Shown: one piece after another, positions 33,773-43,168 of the stretch | Layout of the letters: every line of letters starts with the position of its first letter | Position numbering within the stretch: position 1 is the first letter of the stretch | DNA from: RGIG1828 sp045586905 | Lineage (GTDB): Bacteria; Bacillota; Clostridia; UMGS1810 | Reading direction: 5' to 3' | Assembly (NCBI GenBank): GCA_045586905.1 | Contig: JAZNBF010000107.1 | Coordinates: 15,975 to 79,974 of the forward strand | DNA length: 64,000 nt | Made by a program: the position numbers and the translations under genes | Notes under the pieces: model-generated | Databases searched by the model: none | Told to the model about the DNA's origin: nothing | The model's input: the letters and a program-made list of their open reading frames with translations, nothing else

Positions 33773-34561
33773 CTATCTTCTTTTTTGCCTGCAAAAATCT
33801 GTTGGTGACATTCCTGTTTTTTCTTTGAATTTCCTTGAAAAATAATGAACAGAAGAAAAACCGCATATTTGGCTGGTTTCGGTAACAGATGTATGATTAT
33901 ACTGCATAAGCGTGATGGCTTTTTCGATTCTTGCTCTCGTAAGGTCTTCTATTGGTGTGATTTTGAAAAATCTTTTATACAATATGCAAAATCGACTCAG
34001 CGAATAGTTTGCTCTTTTTGCTATTTCTTCAAGCACTATTTTCTGGTCAAGATTTGAAAGCATATATTTTCTTGCTTTGTTTATCTCTTCAAAAAAGTGA
34101 TTTTTTGTTTTTTGCTTGTTTTCATATTGCCTTCCAAGGTCGATAATCATATCAGACACCAGTGCGTCAATTTTTTCTTTATAGCAAGTGTTTGTCAGAA
34201 GCTTCTCTTTTTCTATTTCTTTTATATACGGAAATATTATGCTGTGATCATCAATGTAGAAAGGAGTGTTGAGAGGCAGATTAAAACTTTTAATGATTTT
34301 TTCAAATACCTCACCTCTGAAAAAAATCCAGTCATTCGAAAACGGCTCATCATAAGTTCCGTGACCGGCAGGACAGTGGGGCGGATTTATAATATAATTA
34401 AATTTTTCACCCATTTCCTTTTTGCCGTCTTTCAGATATATAAATTTTGTTTTGAAAAACATAAGTAAAAAATATTCATCCTCTTCTCCCTCACGTGCAA
34501 TATAGGGGCTCGTGGTGTTAACCGAGTCTACACCGCAATATCTGACTGTTTTCATAATCAT
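33773..34561 (-). CDS. AraC-family transcriptional regulator
   Basis: A 262-residue regulator. The N-terminal half is a degenerate sensing domain (EYFLLMFFKTKFIYL, NPPHCPAGHGTYDEPFSNDW). The C-terminal half carries two helix-turn-helix motifs of the AraC type: EEIAKRANYSLSRFCILYKR and TETSQICGFSSVHYFSRKFKEKTG, then MSPTDFCRQ. It diverges from the first heparinase-type lyase gene with a 163-base shared control region, so it probably controls that gene. GAGGTG lies before the ATG. I could not find a direct repeat like the three operators further on, so its site differs. Confidence 0.9.
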   Translation of the reverse strand: MIMKTVRYCGVDSVNTTSPYIAREGEEDEYFLLMFFKTKFIYLKDGKKEMGEKFNYIINPPHCPAGHGTYDEPFSNDWIFFRGEVFEKIIKSFNLPLNTPFYIDDHSIIFPYIKEIEKEKLLTNTCYKEKIDALVSDMIIDLGRQYENKQKTKNHFFEEINKARKYMLSNLDQKIVLEEIAKRANYSLSRFCILYKRFFKITPIEDLTRARIEKAITLMQYNHTSVTETSQICGFSSVHYFSRKFKEKTGMSPTDFCRQKRR

Positions 34562-34578
34562 ACCATCACCTCAGCACA

Positions 34579-34607
34579 ATATTATCACAAACAAAAAGAA
34601 AATGCAA
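34579..34607 (-). promoter_or_regulatory. Likely promoter of the divergent AraC-type gene
   Basis: On the minus strand, TTGCAT, 17 bases, TAATAT. On the other strand a TATAAT (34660-34665) with no good -35 box lies 60 bases before the lyase gene, as expected for an activator-dependent promoter. Confidence 0.5.
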
Positions 34608-34724
34608 ATATAAAAGTATTTTCTAAAGACTTTCCGAACTGATAATGATAAACTTATATTATAATGCGTTTTTTAATAACAGAAAAGTGTAAATATTGTA
34701 TTCAAAAAGAAAGGATGAATTAAA

Positions 34725-37700
34725 ATGAAAAAAGTATTGGCACTGCTTCTCTCTTTTGTGATGACAGTCCCCTCAGGACTTGGCGTACTTGCCAATCAGG
34801 GCGGAGAAGTATATTCTGAAACTGTAGTCAGACTTTCAGACAGCGCAACTATTATGTCTGCCGGTTTGAAATCATCTACTCAATATACCCGAAGCGGTAT
34901 ATTTACAGCATCTCTTTCAGGATCTGAATTTGACAAAAACATAACTATGCCGGTTTCAACAAATGACTTTTCAGAAGGAAAATATCTTGAGTTCTATCTT
35001 TACAGCACAGAAAAAACGGCAAGTGCAAAATTTTTGCTTGCTTTTTATTCAGACAACAAAAACACTTCCAAAAAAGATTGCTTCTACACAACAATCAATG
35101 CCAATTTTGATGGTTGGAAGCATGTAAGCATTTCTTTCTCATCATTCCTCAAAGAAGGTGAGCCTCAGGGCTTTGACAAAATTGACAACATTACCCTTAT
35201 GCCATCCACATTCGGATCTAAAGGCGATGCTGCCACAGTGCTCTATTTTGATGATTTTGTGATAACTTCACAGCCTTCCGAAAATGCCAATGCCATCGAA
35301 CCTGCAACAGTTCATAATGCAGTAAAGCTTGTTGATGTTTCAGCCGGTGCCATCGGCGGTGCGGTTCCTGCCGAAAAAGACGGTATTCCCTGCCTTTTGT
35401 GGAAAGGCAAAGAAAATCTTGAAAAACCTATCCAATTCACGAATGCAGACCATAAAGTGGATTTCAGCAAATATGGTGAGATCAAGTTTAAAATTTATTC
35501 AGAAAAAGCAACCAATAACCCCGTCAATGTGGTTCTCACTTCAGAAAATCCCGACACGACAGGCTGGGACTATTATAAGAGCGGTTTTTCTATCGACTGG
35601 GCAGGTGAGTGGAGAGAAATCACCCTTTCACTTGGCTCAAGCAAAATGTCAAGTTTTGGTAAAGGCACTCGTACACCGCTTGGCTTTGATAAAATAGACT
35701 CTTTCGAGATATCTCTCCAGGGTTGGGATGCTCCGTTTTATCCCGACACCGAAATATACATCTGTGATGTAGTTCTCGATGGCGAGCCCAAGGTAGATGT
35801 AGAATATGAGGGAGACTATATTCTTGAAGACCAGTACGATCCCGAGTCAATGACCGACTACATCGGTATGATAAAAGAAAAACACCCCGATAAGTCCCAT
35901 CCCCGTCTTATTCTCACCGAAGAGAAAATTGCCGAGATAAATAAATATAAAGATACCGATCCTTTTCTTATCAAGCTTTATGATGACCTTATTAAAGCTG
36001 CCGATGCCTATCTTAAAACCCCTCTCACAAAATCCGGCACTCACGACGGAACACGCCTTGACTGGACTCCCTCAACTCTTATTCCAACCACAGCTATGGC
36101 ATATGTTTTCACAAAAGATGAAAAATATAAACAGCGTACATGGGAAGAAATCAAAAACATCTGCGACTTCCCCAACTGGAATCAGACTCACTTTCTTGAC
36201 TGTGCCGAATACTGCCGAGGCATAGCCTTTGCCTATGACTGGCTCTATGATGAATGGACCAAAGAAGAAAAGCGCATTATGCGTAATGCAGTAATGGATC
36301 TTGCATATGTCGGTGCAGTAAAACAGCTCCGTCAGGGCTTTGGTTCATGGCTCACTCAGAGAAGTAACTGGATTGAAGTCGGTGCATCAGGCATGGGGCT
36401 TTGTGCTCTTGCCTTTGGTGACGAAAAAGGTTATGAAGCTATTTGCAACGAAATTCTCAACCGAACCCTTGAACAGCTCCCCGAAAAGGGTCTATATATG
36501 TTTGCCCCCGACGGTAACTATTCCGAAGGTACAGCATACTGGAACTATGCTCTCTACACTCTCTATCTTCTCACCAATTCAATGCACACCTCTCTTGGCA
36601 CAGATGCAGGTATAGAAGATTATCCGGGTCTTGACAAAACCGGCTTCTTCCCCTTTGGTGTAATTGGACCTCAGGGTGGTTTCAACTATTCTGACGCAAG
36701 CAAGAACACACTCTATCACGGTGTTGCAGTAAACCACTATATCGCCGGTCGCTATAATATTCCACAGCTTGCAGCATATTCTATAAAAAATGTTGACACC
36801 ACTGACTACCGTGACATTCTCTGGTATAACCCCGAAGCAGAAAAAATGTCTGACTACTCCGAAGGTCTCCCTCTCGACTATTTTGCTTCAGGGCTCGAAC
36901 CGCTTGGCAGTGCGAGAAGCGGATATGATAAAAATGCTTACTTTATTGCATTCAAGGGCGGCAATAATGGTGCGGGACATGACCAGCTCGACATTGGCTC
37001 CTTTGTCCTTGATGCCAATGGTGAAAGATGGGTAGAAGAGCTTGGCGCAGAAACATATTATAAAACTGATAAAGACGGTTGTTACTACCGTCACCGTGCA
37101 GAAGGTAACAACACCTTCGTTATAAATCCCGACGGAGATCTCAACGATCAGCTTCCCGGTGCCAATAAAGCAGAACCTGTAATATGCGACTACACCCACA
37201 AGGGAACATCAGAAGGCGCAGCCTTTGGTGTATTCGATGTAGGTAAGGTTTACCCCGAGCTTTTAAAAGCCGAAAGGGGCTTTGCACTCATCAATAACCG
37301 TACCCAGTTCATCATTCAGGATGAACTCACTGCAAGCACTCCAAGCACATACTATTCTTTCTTCCATACCAGAAAAGCAAATAAAATAGAAGTCAGTGCC
37401 GATGGCAAGAGTGCAGTAATCACTGCACCGTCAGGCAAAAAATGTAGGGTAGACCTCGTTTCTTCGGAATCAACAGCCAGACTTTCCACAATGGAAGCAG
37501 TTCATCTTGCCCCTTCACCGAAGCCGGCAAATAATGACGGTGCAGACAACTCCGACTATCACAAACTCTTTGTATATGCAACAGATATCACTGAGGCTCG
37601 TATAGCGGTGGTTTACACACCCCTCCTTGATAACACTGACAATGTTTCTGTTCCTAAAATCAAATCTTTTGACAAATGGGATGAATATCTCGTAGCAGCT

Positions 37701-38921
37701 TCACCTGTAAAAGCCATCCTTGTTGATGGTGTGCCGATTGAGAAATTCTCGCCCGGCATTGGTGCCTATATAATTCCCTGCGAAAAAGTCGGCACAGTTT
37801 CTGCACTTACCGCTGATGGTGCAACCGTTCAGATTTCTCAGGCATCTGAGGTTGGCAAAACTGCATATGTCAGCACATGGATAAACAGCACTGATAAGCT
37901 TTATTACAAAATCAACTTTGCGCAAAGCTCTGCACCGGCAGTTGAAACAGGTGCCGATATTGCATCAATAACAGCATCTGATGTTCCTCAGCCTGCCAAT
38001 ACTGCCGAAATGGCAATAGACGGTGACTTCACCACTCGTTGGTCTGCCGAAGGCGATCAGTGGCTTTTGATGGATCTTGGCTCACTTAAGACAATAGATT
38101 CAGTGTCAATGGCTTTCCATTCGGGCAATCAGCGTTCCAATGTGTTTACCCTTGAAGTATCAAGTGACGGCACTAATTACAATGTTGTCTATGATGGCAA
38201 AACAAGTGGTGTTACCAACGATCTTGAAACTTATTCCTTCGGTACTGTATGGGCAAGATATGTACGTTACACAGGTCATGGCAATGTTGATGGTTCAGGT
38301 GCATTTGTAAGTGGATGGAACTCACCTACGGAGATTGTTATAAACGAAGTTTACACCGATTTTGAAGATACAATCGGTCACTGGGCAATAAATGATATCA
38401 ACTATCTTCGCAAATACAAACTCGTAAACGGTATTTCTCCCACTCTCTACAATCCGGAAGGTACTCTCACAGTATCGCAGTTTCTGGCTATGATATGCCG
38501 TGCCTGTGAGCTTGAAGAAATGCCATATCAGGGCAACTTCTCCGATGTGACCGCCGATGCCTGGTATGCAGGCTATGTTGGTGCATCAGTTCATAATGGT
38601 ATCATTCCTTCCCAGATGATTGCAGATGGTAAATTAAACCCGGAAGCAAATCTCACAAGAGAACAGATGTCAGCAATAGCTGTCAATGCATATGAAGCGG
38701 TAAGACATAAAGAAGTGAAAATGTATGGTCTCAAAGATAAATTTACCGATATTTCGGCATCGACCTATGCCGACTCAATTGACAAAGCTCTAACTCTCGG
38801 CATAGTAAACGGCATGACCGATACCACCTTCTCACCTGCCAACAATCTCACAAGGGCACAGGCAGCGGCAATCATAAAGAGGGTTTTTGTCAAAATATAT
38901 AACGAAGTAAGTATTCAGTAA
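34725..38921 (+). CDS. Secreted SLH-anchored heparinase II/III-like polysaccharide lyase
   Basis: A 1398-residue surface protein. Signal peptide 1-23; two beta-sandwich, carbohydrate-binding-like modules (about 30-160 and 190-365); an alpha/alpha-toroid and beta-sheet lyase region (about 378-975); an F5/8C (discoidin) domain (about 1075-1210) with AIDGDFTTRWSAEGDQWLLMDLG; and three SLH repeats (about 1215-1395). Lyase marks are SHPRLILTEEKI, RSNWIEVGASGMGLCALAF, APDGNYSEGTAYWNYAL, and GAGHDQLDIGSFVLDANGERW, the heparinase II/III-type catalytic strand. Such enzymes cleave uronic-acid glycans by beta-elimination; the substrate cannot be told. SLH repeats hold it to the cell wall. It diverges from an AraC-type regulator. 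The lyase subfamily differs from that of the gene at 49434. Confidence 0.85.
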   Translation: MKKVLALLLSFVMTVPSGLGVLANQGGEVYSETVVRLSDSATIMSAGLKSSTQYTRSGIFTASLSGSEFDKNITMPVSTNDFSEGKYLEFYLYSTEKTASAKFLLAFYSDNKNTSKKDCFYTTINANFDGWKHVSISFSSFLKEGEPQGFDKIDNITLMPSTFGSKGDAATVLYFDDFVITSQPSENANAIEPATVHNAVKLVDVSAGAIGGAVPAEKDGIPCLLWKGKENLEKPIQFTNADHKVDFSKYGEIKFKIYSEKATNNPVNVVLTSENPDTTGWDYYKSGFSIDWAGEWREITLSLGSSKMSSFGKGTRTPLGFDKIDSFEISLQGWDAPFYPDTEIYICDVVLDGEPKVDVEYEGDYILEDQYDPESMTDYIGMIKEKHPDKSHPRLILTEEKIAEINKYKDTDPFLIKLYDDLIKAADAYLKTPLTKSGTHDGTRLDWTPSTLIPTTAMAYVFTKDEKYKQRTWEEIKNICDFPNWNQTHFLDCAEYCRGIAFAYDWLYDEWTKEEKRIMRNAVMDLAYVGAVKQLRQGFGSWLTQRSNWIEVGASGMGLCALAFGDEKGYEAICNEILNRTLEQLPEKGLYMFAPDGNYSEGTAYWNYALYTLYLLTNSMHTSLGTDAGIEDYPGLDKTGFFPFGVIGPQGGFNYSDASKNTLYHGVAVNHYIAGRYNIPQLAAYSIKNVDTTDYRDILWYNPEAEKMSDYSEGLPLDYFASGLEPLGSARSGYDKNAYFIAFKGGNNGAGHDQLDIGSFVLDANGERWVEELGAETYYKTDKDGCYYRHRAEGNNTFVINPDGDLNDQLPGANKAEPVICDYTHKGTSEGAAFGVFDVGKVYPELLKAERGFALINNRTQFIIQDELTASTPSTYYSFFHTRKANKIEVSADGKSAVITAPSGKKCRVDLVSSESTARLSTMEAVHLAPSPKPANNDGADNSDYHKLFVYATDITEARIAVVYTPLLDNTDNVSVPKIKSFDKWDEYLVAASPVKAILVDGVPIEKFSPGIGAYIIPCEKVGTVSALTADGATVQISQASEVGKTAYVSTWINSTDKLYYKINFAQSSAPAVETGADIASITASDVPQPANTAEMAIDGDFTTRWSAEGDQWLLMDLGSLKTIDSVSMAFHSGNQRSNVFTLEVSSDGTNYNVVYDGKTSGVTNDLETYSFGTVWARYVRYTGHGNVDGSGAFVSGWNSPTEIVINEVYTDFEDTIGHWAINDINYLRKYKLVNGISPTLYNPEGTLTVSQFLAMICRACELEEMPYQGNFSDVTADAWYAGYVGASVHNGIIPSQMIADGKLNPEANLTREQMSAIAVNAYEAVRHKEVKMYGLKDKFTDISASTYADSIDKALTLGIVNGMTDTTFSPANNLTRAQAAAIIKRVFVKIYNEVSIQ

Positions 38922-38954
38922 AACAGCTTGTGCTATTGGTATTTTAACAAACAA

Positions 38955-39013
38955 ATGAGGACATATATCAACAAAATTAAGATATATGAAAAAAGTATTT
39001 TATGTTGTAAAAT
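38955..39013 (+). promoter_or_regulatory. AraC-type operator and promoter before GH3 (site 1)
   Basis: Half-sites ATGAGGACATAT (from 38955) and ATTAAGATATAT (from 38976) are 21 bp apart. The -10 box TAAAAT (39008-39013) starts 32 bases after the second half-site. There is no good -35 box; the second half-site abuts where it would be. Spacing and the intervening ATCAACAAAA match sites 2 and 3. Confidence 0.72.
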
Positions 39014-39037
39014 TGAAGCAACAAAGGAGTGATTCAT

Positions 39038-40675
39038 ATGAATAAAGCAGAAATCAGAAAAATCGTAGACGAGCTTTCGCTCGATGACCTCGTAGGACAG
39101 GTTCTTTCATATCTTGTCCCCGACAAAATCACCGATGAAAAGCTTTCCGATCTCGAAGAAAAATTCAAACATATGCGTCCAGGTGGCATATTTGTAAATA
39201 GTTTGTCAAGCGAAAACATAAAAAAAGTTACAATGCTTGCCAATAAGTATACAAAAATCCCTGTAATCATTCAGGCAGACACCGAAAACGGACCATTCCC
39301 TTCGGTTGCCGACTGTCCTCACCGTCTCCCCAGAGCTATGGCATGGGGTGCGTGCGATGATGCTGAGCTTATCGAGCGCGGAGGAAGAGCAACTGCACAG
39401 CTGTGCCGTAAAAACGGTATCCACTGGTCAATGGCACCGGTTGTAGACATCAATCTTTTAAAAGACGATCCATGCACTTGCACCCGTGCTATTTCTGATA
39501 ATCCCGATCAGGTAATTAAAATGGGCAGCGCCTATATGAGAGGTCTTCAGAAGGACGGTCTCATGGCAGTATCTGTAAAACACTTCCCCGGCGGTGGCTG
39601 CTCTGATGTCAATGCTCATTTCACCACAGGTGTAAATCTTCAAACCCCCGAAGAATGGTTTTCTACATATGGCAAGGTGTATAGTGAGATTTTCAAACAG
39701 GGCCCTGCATCTGTTATGACTGCACACACATCTGTTCCGTCTCTTCAGAGCGAAAAAGAGGAGTTCGGAGTTGCGGGTTATCTTCCTGCCACCGTCAGCT
39801 ACGATCTCACAGAAAAACTCATACGCAAAGATCTCGGCTACGACGGCTGCGTGATTTCCGATGCACTTTCAATGGTTGGCGTTGCTGCAATTGTGCCTGA
39901 AGAAAGGCTTCCCATAGACTTTCTCAATGCCGGCGGTGATATGGAGCTTTTTGCTGAGCCACAGTATTTTGACATCATAAAGAGTGCGGTCGAGAGAGGC
40001 GAAATTTCTATGGACCGTCTCAAAGAGGCAGTAGAGAGAATTTTAACTGTCAAAGATTTTGTTGGTATCTTAGATAAAGACGAACCCGAAATTGAAATCA
40101 CCGAAGACATTGAAAAGATTTCAAAAGAAATTGCTGAAAAAAGCATCAAAGTTGTCAGAAATCTTGATGACATTTTGCCCCTTGATCTTAAAGAGGGTGA
40201 CCACGTTCTCATTTGTAATCTTGTGTTTAACGATAGAGTTTCTGCATACTGTCCGTCTTTCGAACCTTTCGAAAATGCTCTCAAATCCCGGGGTATCAGG
40301 GTAACAGTTCTTCAAAATCCTCTTCACCGTGACATAGAAAAAGTATATAAAGAGGATTATCCTGCCTGTGTTTTTGTAAATCTTCGCCACTCCGAAGAAG
40401 ATTCAAGCGGCAGCTCCATGCGTCTCACATGGGACAATGCCATGACTTTATGGAGAGGGCTTATCTTCAAACATCCTAAGGTCATTATAACATCCTTCGG
40501 TGATCCTTATAAGCTTTATGAGCTTCCATATGTCAGAACATATGTAAACACTTTTTCTCCAACAAAAGAAAGCCAGGAAGCAGCAGTAAGAGTGCTTCTT
40601 GGCGAAATCAAGCCTCAGGGCAAAAACCCCGTAAGTCTCAAGGGTTTCTTTAAAAGAGAAGTGTTTCCCGATTGA
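39038..40675 (+). CDS. Cytoplasmic glycoside hydrolase family 3 protein
   Basis: A 545-residue GH3 protein with no signal peptide, so it probably acts on imported oligosaccharides. Motifs: GGIFVN near residue 48, IPVIIQADTENG near 74, HWSMAPVVDIN near 129, KHFPGGGCSDVNAHFTTG (about 181-198) and the nucleophile strand CVISDALSMVG (about 271-281). The KHFPG pattern resembles beta-N-acetylhexosaminidases (NagZ), whose loop reads DSH; here it reads NAH, so the aspartate of the Asp-His dyad is Asn. Specificity is therefore open. The ATG at 39038 is chosen for AAAGGA 9 bases upstream. It is under the shared 21-bp repeat operator. Confidence 0.85.
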   Translation: MNKAEIRKIVDELSLDDLVGQVLSYLVPDKITDEKLSDLEEKFKHMRPGGIFVNSLSSENIKKVTMLANKYTKIPVIIQADTENGPFPSVADCPHRLPRAMAWGACDDAELIERGGRATAQLCRKNGIHWSMAPVVDINLLKDDPCTCTRAISDNPDQVIKMGSAYMRGLQKDGLMAVSVKHFPGGGCSDVNAHFTTGVNLQTPEEWFSTYGKVYSEIFKQGPASVMTAHTSVPSLQSEKEEFGVAGYLPATVSYDLTEKLIRKDLGYDGCVISDALSMVGVAAIVPEERLPIDFLNAGGDMELFAEPQYFDIIKSAVERGEISMDRLKEAVERILTVKDFVGILDKDEPEIEITEDIEKISKEIAEKSIKVVRNLDDILPLDLKEGDHVLICNLVFNDRVSAYCPSFEPFENALKSRGIRVTVLQNPLHRDIEKVYKEDYPACVFVNLRHSEEDSSGSSMRLTWDNAMTLWRGLIFKHPKVIITSFGDPYKLYELPYVRTYVNTFSPTKESQEAAVRVLLGEIKPQGKNPVSLKGFFKREVFPD

Positions 40676-40677
40676 TT

Positions 40678-40717
40678 AAAAAACTGATTGAAGAAAACAT
40701 CTTCAATCAGTTTTTTT
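40678..40717 (+). terminator. Terminator after GH3
   Basis: A 16-bp perfect stem (AAAAAACTGATTGAAG and its complement) with a 7-base loop and a T-run. Confidence 0.9.
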
Positions 40718-40818
40718 GTCTTTAGATTTCTTTTGTCAATAGCATAATCAATTGACTTTTCTGTTTACTGTGCATTTGCAAATAAGATTACAAATTGTTG
40801 CATAGAAAAATAATTTTT

Positions 40819-40847
40819 TTGACAAGTTTATAAAACTGTGATAGTAT
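40819..40847 (+). promoter_or_regulatory. Sigma-A promoter of the second AraC-type gene
   Basis: TTGACA, 17 bases, TAGTAT, 37 bases before the start codon. It looks constitutive, unlike the three operator-linked promoters. A lone half-site-like AATAAGATTACA lies at 40781-40792, without a partner 21 bp away. Confidence 0.75.
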
Positions 40848-40884
40848 AAAAATACACCTTATAATTAAAAAGGAGGCGATTTTA

Positions 40885-41859
40885 ATGATAGATTACCGTA
40901 TATTAAACAAACTGAGGCCTATCACAGATGAAGAAAAAGAAATGATTAAAACAGACAATAAAATAAATCGTCGTCTCTATATGGCAGAATCTGACAGCCT
41001 TATAAACAGTCGCCTTTTACTCGAAAAGGGAAAGCTGATTACAGTAAGACCACATCTGCGCTTTGTAGATTTTCCCGAGCATAGTCATGACTATATTGAG
41101 GTTGTATATATGTGTACCGGCACTACCACTCACATTATCAACGGCAAAAAAATAGATCTTTGTGAGGGAGAACTTTTGTTTTTGAGTCGCCATGCAAAGC
41201 ATTCAATTTTATATGCCAAAGAAGGCGACATAGCAGTTAACTTCATCATTTTACCCGAATTTTTTGAGACCATGACATCTGTGCTCGGCAGAGAAGAGTC
41301 TCCTCTCAAAAGTTTCATTACAGATTCGCTTTGTGAAAATGGTGGTCCCGATTTCCTGCTTTTTCAGGTGTCCGATGTGCTCCCGGTTCAGAACCTTATA
41401 GAAAATCTTATTTGGACATTGCTTAACGACACCAAAAACAGACGGAGTGTTATGCGCAGTACCATGGAGCTTTTGTTTGTTCAGCTTTTGAATCATACAG
41501 ATGTTTTGGAATATACCGAGCCTAAAGATGAAATCATTCTGTTTTTGTTGCGCTATATTGATGACAACTATAAAAACGGTAGTCTTTCAGAGGCCGCAAG
41601 TATTTTGCACTGTGATTTTTGCTGGCTCTCAAAAGAGGTCAAGAAAAAGACAGGCAAGACCTACACCGAGCTTTTGCAGGCAAAACGCCTTTCGCAGTCA
41701 GCCTACTATCTTAAGAATACAAAACGAACAATTGCGGATATTGCGTCAGAAGTAGGTTACGACAACATGAGCCATTTTTATCGCATATTTACTGAGGAAT
41801 ATGGGGTTACTCCCAAAAAATACAGAGAAGATTCATGGGAAAATAAGGTCATATATTAA
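40885..41859 (+). CDS. AraC-family regulator with cupin sensor (predicted activator of the rhamnose/GH3 regulon)
   Basis: A 324-residue regulator. The N-terminal cupin holds RFVDFPEHSHDYIEVVYM, INGKKIDLCEGELLFLSRHAKHS split across about 85-107, as in RhaS, MelR and XylS relatives that bind sugars. The C-terminus has both AraC helix-turn-helix motifs (SEAASILHCDFCWLSKEVKKKTG and IADIASEVGYDNMSHFYRIF) and a GVTPKKYRED tail. It lies between genes whose promoters carry matching 21-bp direct repeats (GH3 upstream, phosphoesterase downstream, rhamnose isomerase beyond), so it is the likely activator; L-rhamnose or a related sugar may be the signal. Its last codons (ENKVIY) lie within the downstream operator. 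Confidence 0.88.
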   Translation: MIDYRILNKLRPITDEEKEMIKTDNKINRRLYMAESDSLINSRLLLEKGKLITVRPHLRFVDFPEHSHDYIEVVYMCTGTTTHIINGKKIDLCEGELLFLSRHAKHSILYAKEGDIAVNFIILPEFFETMTSVLGREESPLKSFITDSLCENGGPDFLLFQVSDVLPVQNLIENLIWTLLNDTKNRRSVMRSTMELLFVQLLNHTDVLEYTEPKDEIILFLLRYIDDNYKNGSLSEAASILHCDFCWLSKEVKKKTGKTYTELLQAKRLSQSAYYLKNTKRTIADIASEVGYDNMSHFYRIFTEEYGVTPKKYREDSWENKVIY

Positions 41860-41901
41860 CAAAATAAGGTTATAGAAAAAAAGTCTTTCTTGTGTTAACA
41901 T
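41843..41901 (+). promoter_or_regulatory. AraC-type operator and promoter before the phosphoesterase (site 2)
   Basis: Half-sites ATAAGGTCATAT (from 41843) and ATAAGGTTATAG (from 41864), 21 bp apart; -10 box TAACAT at 41896-41901, again 32 bases after the second half-site starts. The first half-site overlaps the 3' end and stop of the regulator's own coding sequence. Confidence 0.75.
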
Positions 41902-41928
41902 TGTATTAACTAAAAGAAAGGCTTTTTT
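41877..41928 (+). terminator. Terminator-like hairpin after the AraC-type gene
   Basis: A 15-bp stem with one G-U pair (AAAAAAGTCTTTCTT with AAGAAAGGCTTTTTT) around a 22-base loop. The -10 box and expected start of the phosphoesterase transcript lie in the loop, so only read-through from the regulator gene contains both arms. Confidence 0.7.
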
Positions 41929-41964
41929 GATGAAAAATACTTAGATAAATGAAGGATATTAAAC

Positions 41965-43089
41965 ATGAGAGATGAAATAATTAAATTCAACGAAGATGTT
42001 CTTCCGGCAGTCTATGCATCATCAAATTATGGTATCCACGGCAATGGAAAAGAAAACTTCAAAAAAATGCTTTCTTTCCTTTCACTTGCCGACATACACG
42101 GTGACAAAGAAAGACTCGATGATGCACTTTTTTATCTTAATTCTGTAAAAAGTCTCGATTTTGGCATCCATCTTGGTGATATTCAAGGTGGCGATTTTGC
42201 TGAAAATGACGGAATTTGGTACACTAATCTGGTGTTGTCATCTCAAAAGAAGCTTTATCCCGTAATGGGTAATCACGACGGTGGCAACAGTACCCTTGCC
42301 TCATTGAGTGCCACAAGAGATGATGTATTCAATAAGTTTGTTTCTCCTACAAAAGAACACCTTGGATTGCCCGATTTAAATAAAACATATTATACTGTCA
42401 ATTTCGACAGATACAAGGTATCTCTGGTTGTTCTCGACAACTATATTCAGCCTGACAACAGAGATGAAAATGGTGATTTTCTCTATCATCGCGGCACTCA
42501 GACCTTACTTCCCGAGCAACTTTCGTGGTTTTGTGATGCACTTATGAATGTTCCAAAAGATTATCACCTTGTCATTGCAAGCCATGAATATCCCGAACCA
42601 TATATCATAAAAAACGGTTCGTGGACACAGGAAGGCGTCGAGATAATCGGCAACTACGAGCATCTTGCCTATGGGTGCAAAAGTATAATGTCTTCAATAG
42701 TTGATGCTTGGATAAATGGCATAGCTTTCAAAGCGGAGTTTGAACCAAAAGAAGATTTTTCCGCATTACCGACTCTTTCGGTAGATGTTGATTATTCAAA
42801 AAGGGGCACAGGAACCTTTGTCGGATATTTTATAGGTCATAAGCACTGCGACATTATAGGTTCAAGCAAAGATTTTCCCTATCAGAATATTTTTTCTTTT
42901 GCATCAGCTTCATCAGATTTTTGGCAAAACTATTCAAGCGATCTCCCAAGAGCGCATCATTCAAAAGCTCAGGACTGTCTCACCGTAGTCAGCATTGACA
43001 CCGAAAACAGGCTTGTAAAGCTTGTAAGGGTAGGGAGCAACATAACTGTAAATCTGACCGAGAGGAAATATTATATTGCCTCATACTGA
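41965..43089 (+). CDS. Cytoplasmic calcineurin-type metallophosphoesterase
   Basis: A 374-residue metallophosphoesterase without a signal peptide. Metal motifs in order: SLADIHGDKE (about 40-49), FGIHLGDIQGGD (about 66-77), PVMGNHDGGNS (about 102-112), IASHEYPE, and GYFIGHKHCD near the C-terminus. It is larger than YfcE-type enzymes and resembles the broad PhoD/ApaH-like calcineurin set; the substrate is unknown. AAGGAT precedes the ATG. It is driven by the site 2 operator and probably cotranscribed with the solute-binding protein 79 bases downstream. That placement, in a sugar regulon, suggests a phosphorylated or phosphodiester-linked glycan fragment as substrate, which is inference. Confidence 0.82.
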   Translation: MRDEIIKFNEDVLPAVYASSNYGIHGNGKENFKKMLSFLSLADIHGDKERLDDALFYLNSVKSLDFGIHLGDIQGGDFAENDGIWYTNLVLSSQKKLYPVMGNHDGGNSTLASLSATRDDVFNKFVSPTKEHLGLPDLNKTYYTVNFDRYKVSLVVLDNYIQPDNRDENGDFLYHRGTQTLLPEQLSWFCDALMNVPKDYHLVIASHEYPEPYIIKNGSWTQEGVEIIGNYEHLAYGCKSIMSSIVDAWINGIAFKAEFEPKEDFSALPTLSVDVDYSKRGTGTFVGYFIGHKHCDIIGSSKDFPYQNIFSFASASSDFWQNYSSDLPRAHHSKAQDCLTVVSIDTENRLVKLVRVGSNITVNLTERKYYIASY

Positions 43090-43168
43090 CGTTATATAAT
43101 CTTCAGTTCAAAATCGGCACTGTAAAATTGACGCATTTTTATATAAATTTTATATGGAGGTAAAGACA

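Noticed and set aside
34561..34724. Matching 21-bp direct repeat before the first lyase gene
   Set aside because: I checked the positions expected from the -10 box at 34660 and found no repeat, so this gene is not assigned to the same regulon.
40781..40792. A fourth operator, AATAAGATTACA, before the AraC-type gene itself
   Set aside because: It resembles a half-site but has no partner 21 bp away on either side and does not have the fixed distance to a -10 box. Autoregulation is left open.
43128..43155. Promoter TTGACG-N17-TATATG before the solute-binding protein gene
   Set aside because: The -10 box would overlap the ribosome-binding site region and leave almost no leader. Cotranscription with the phosphoesterase gene is more likely.
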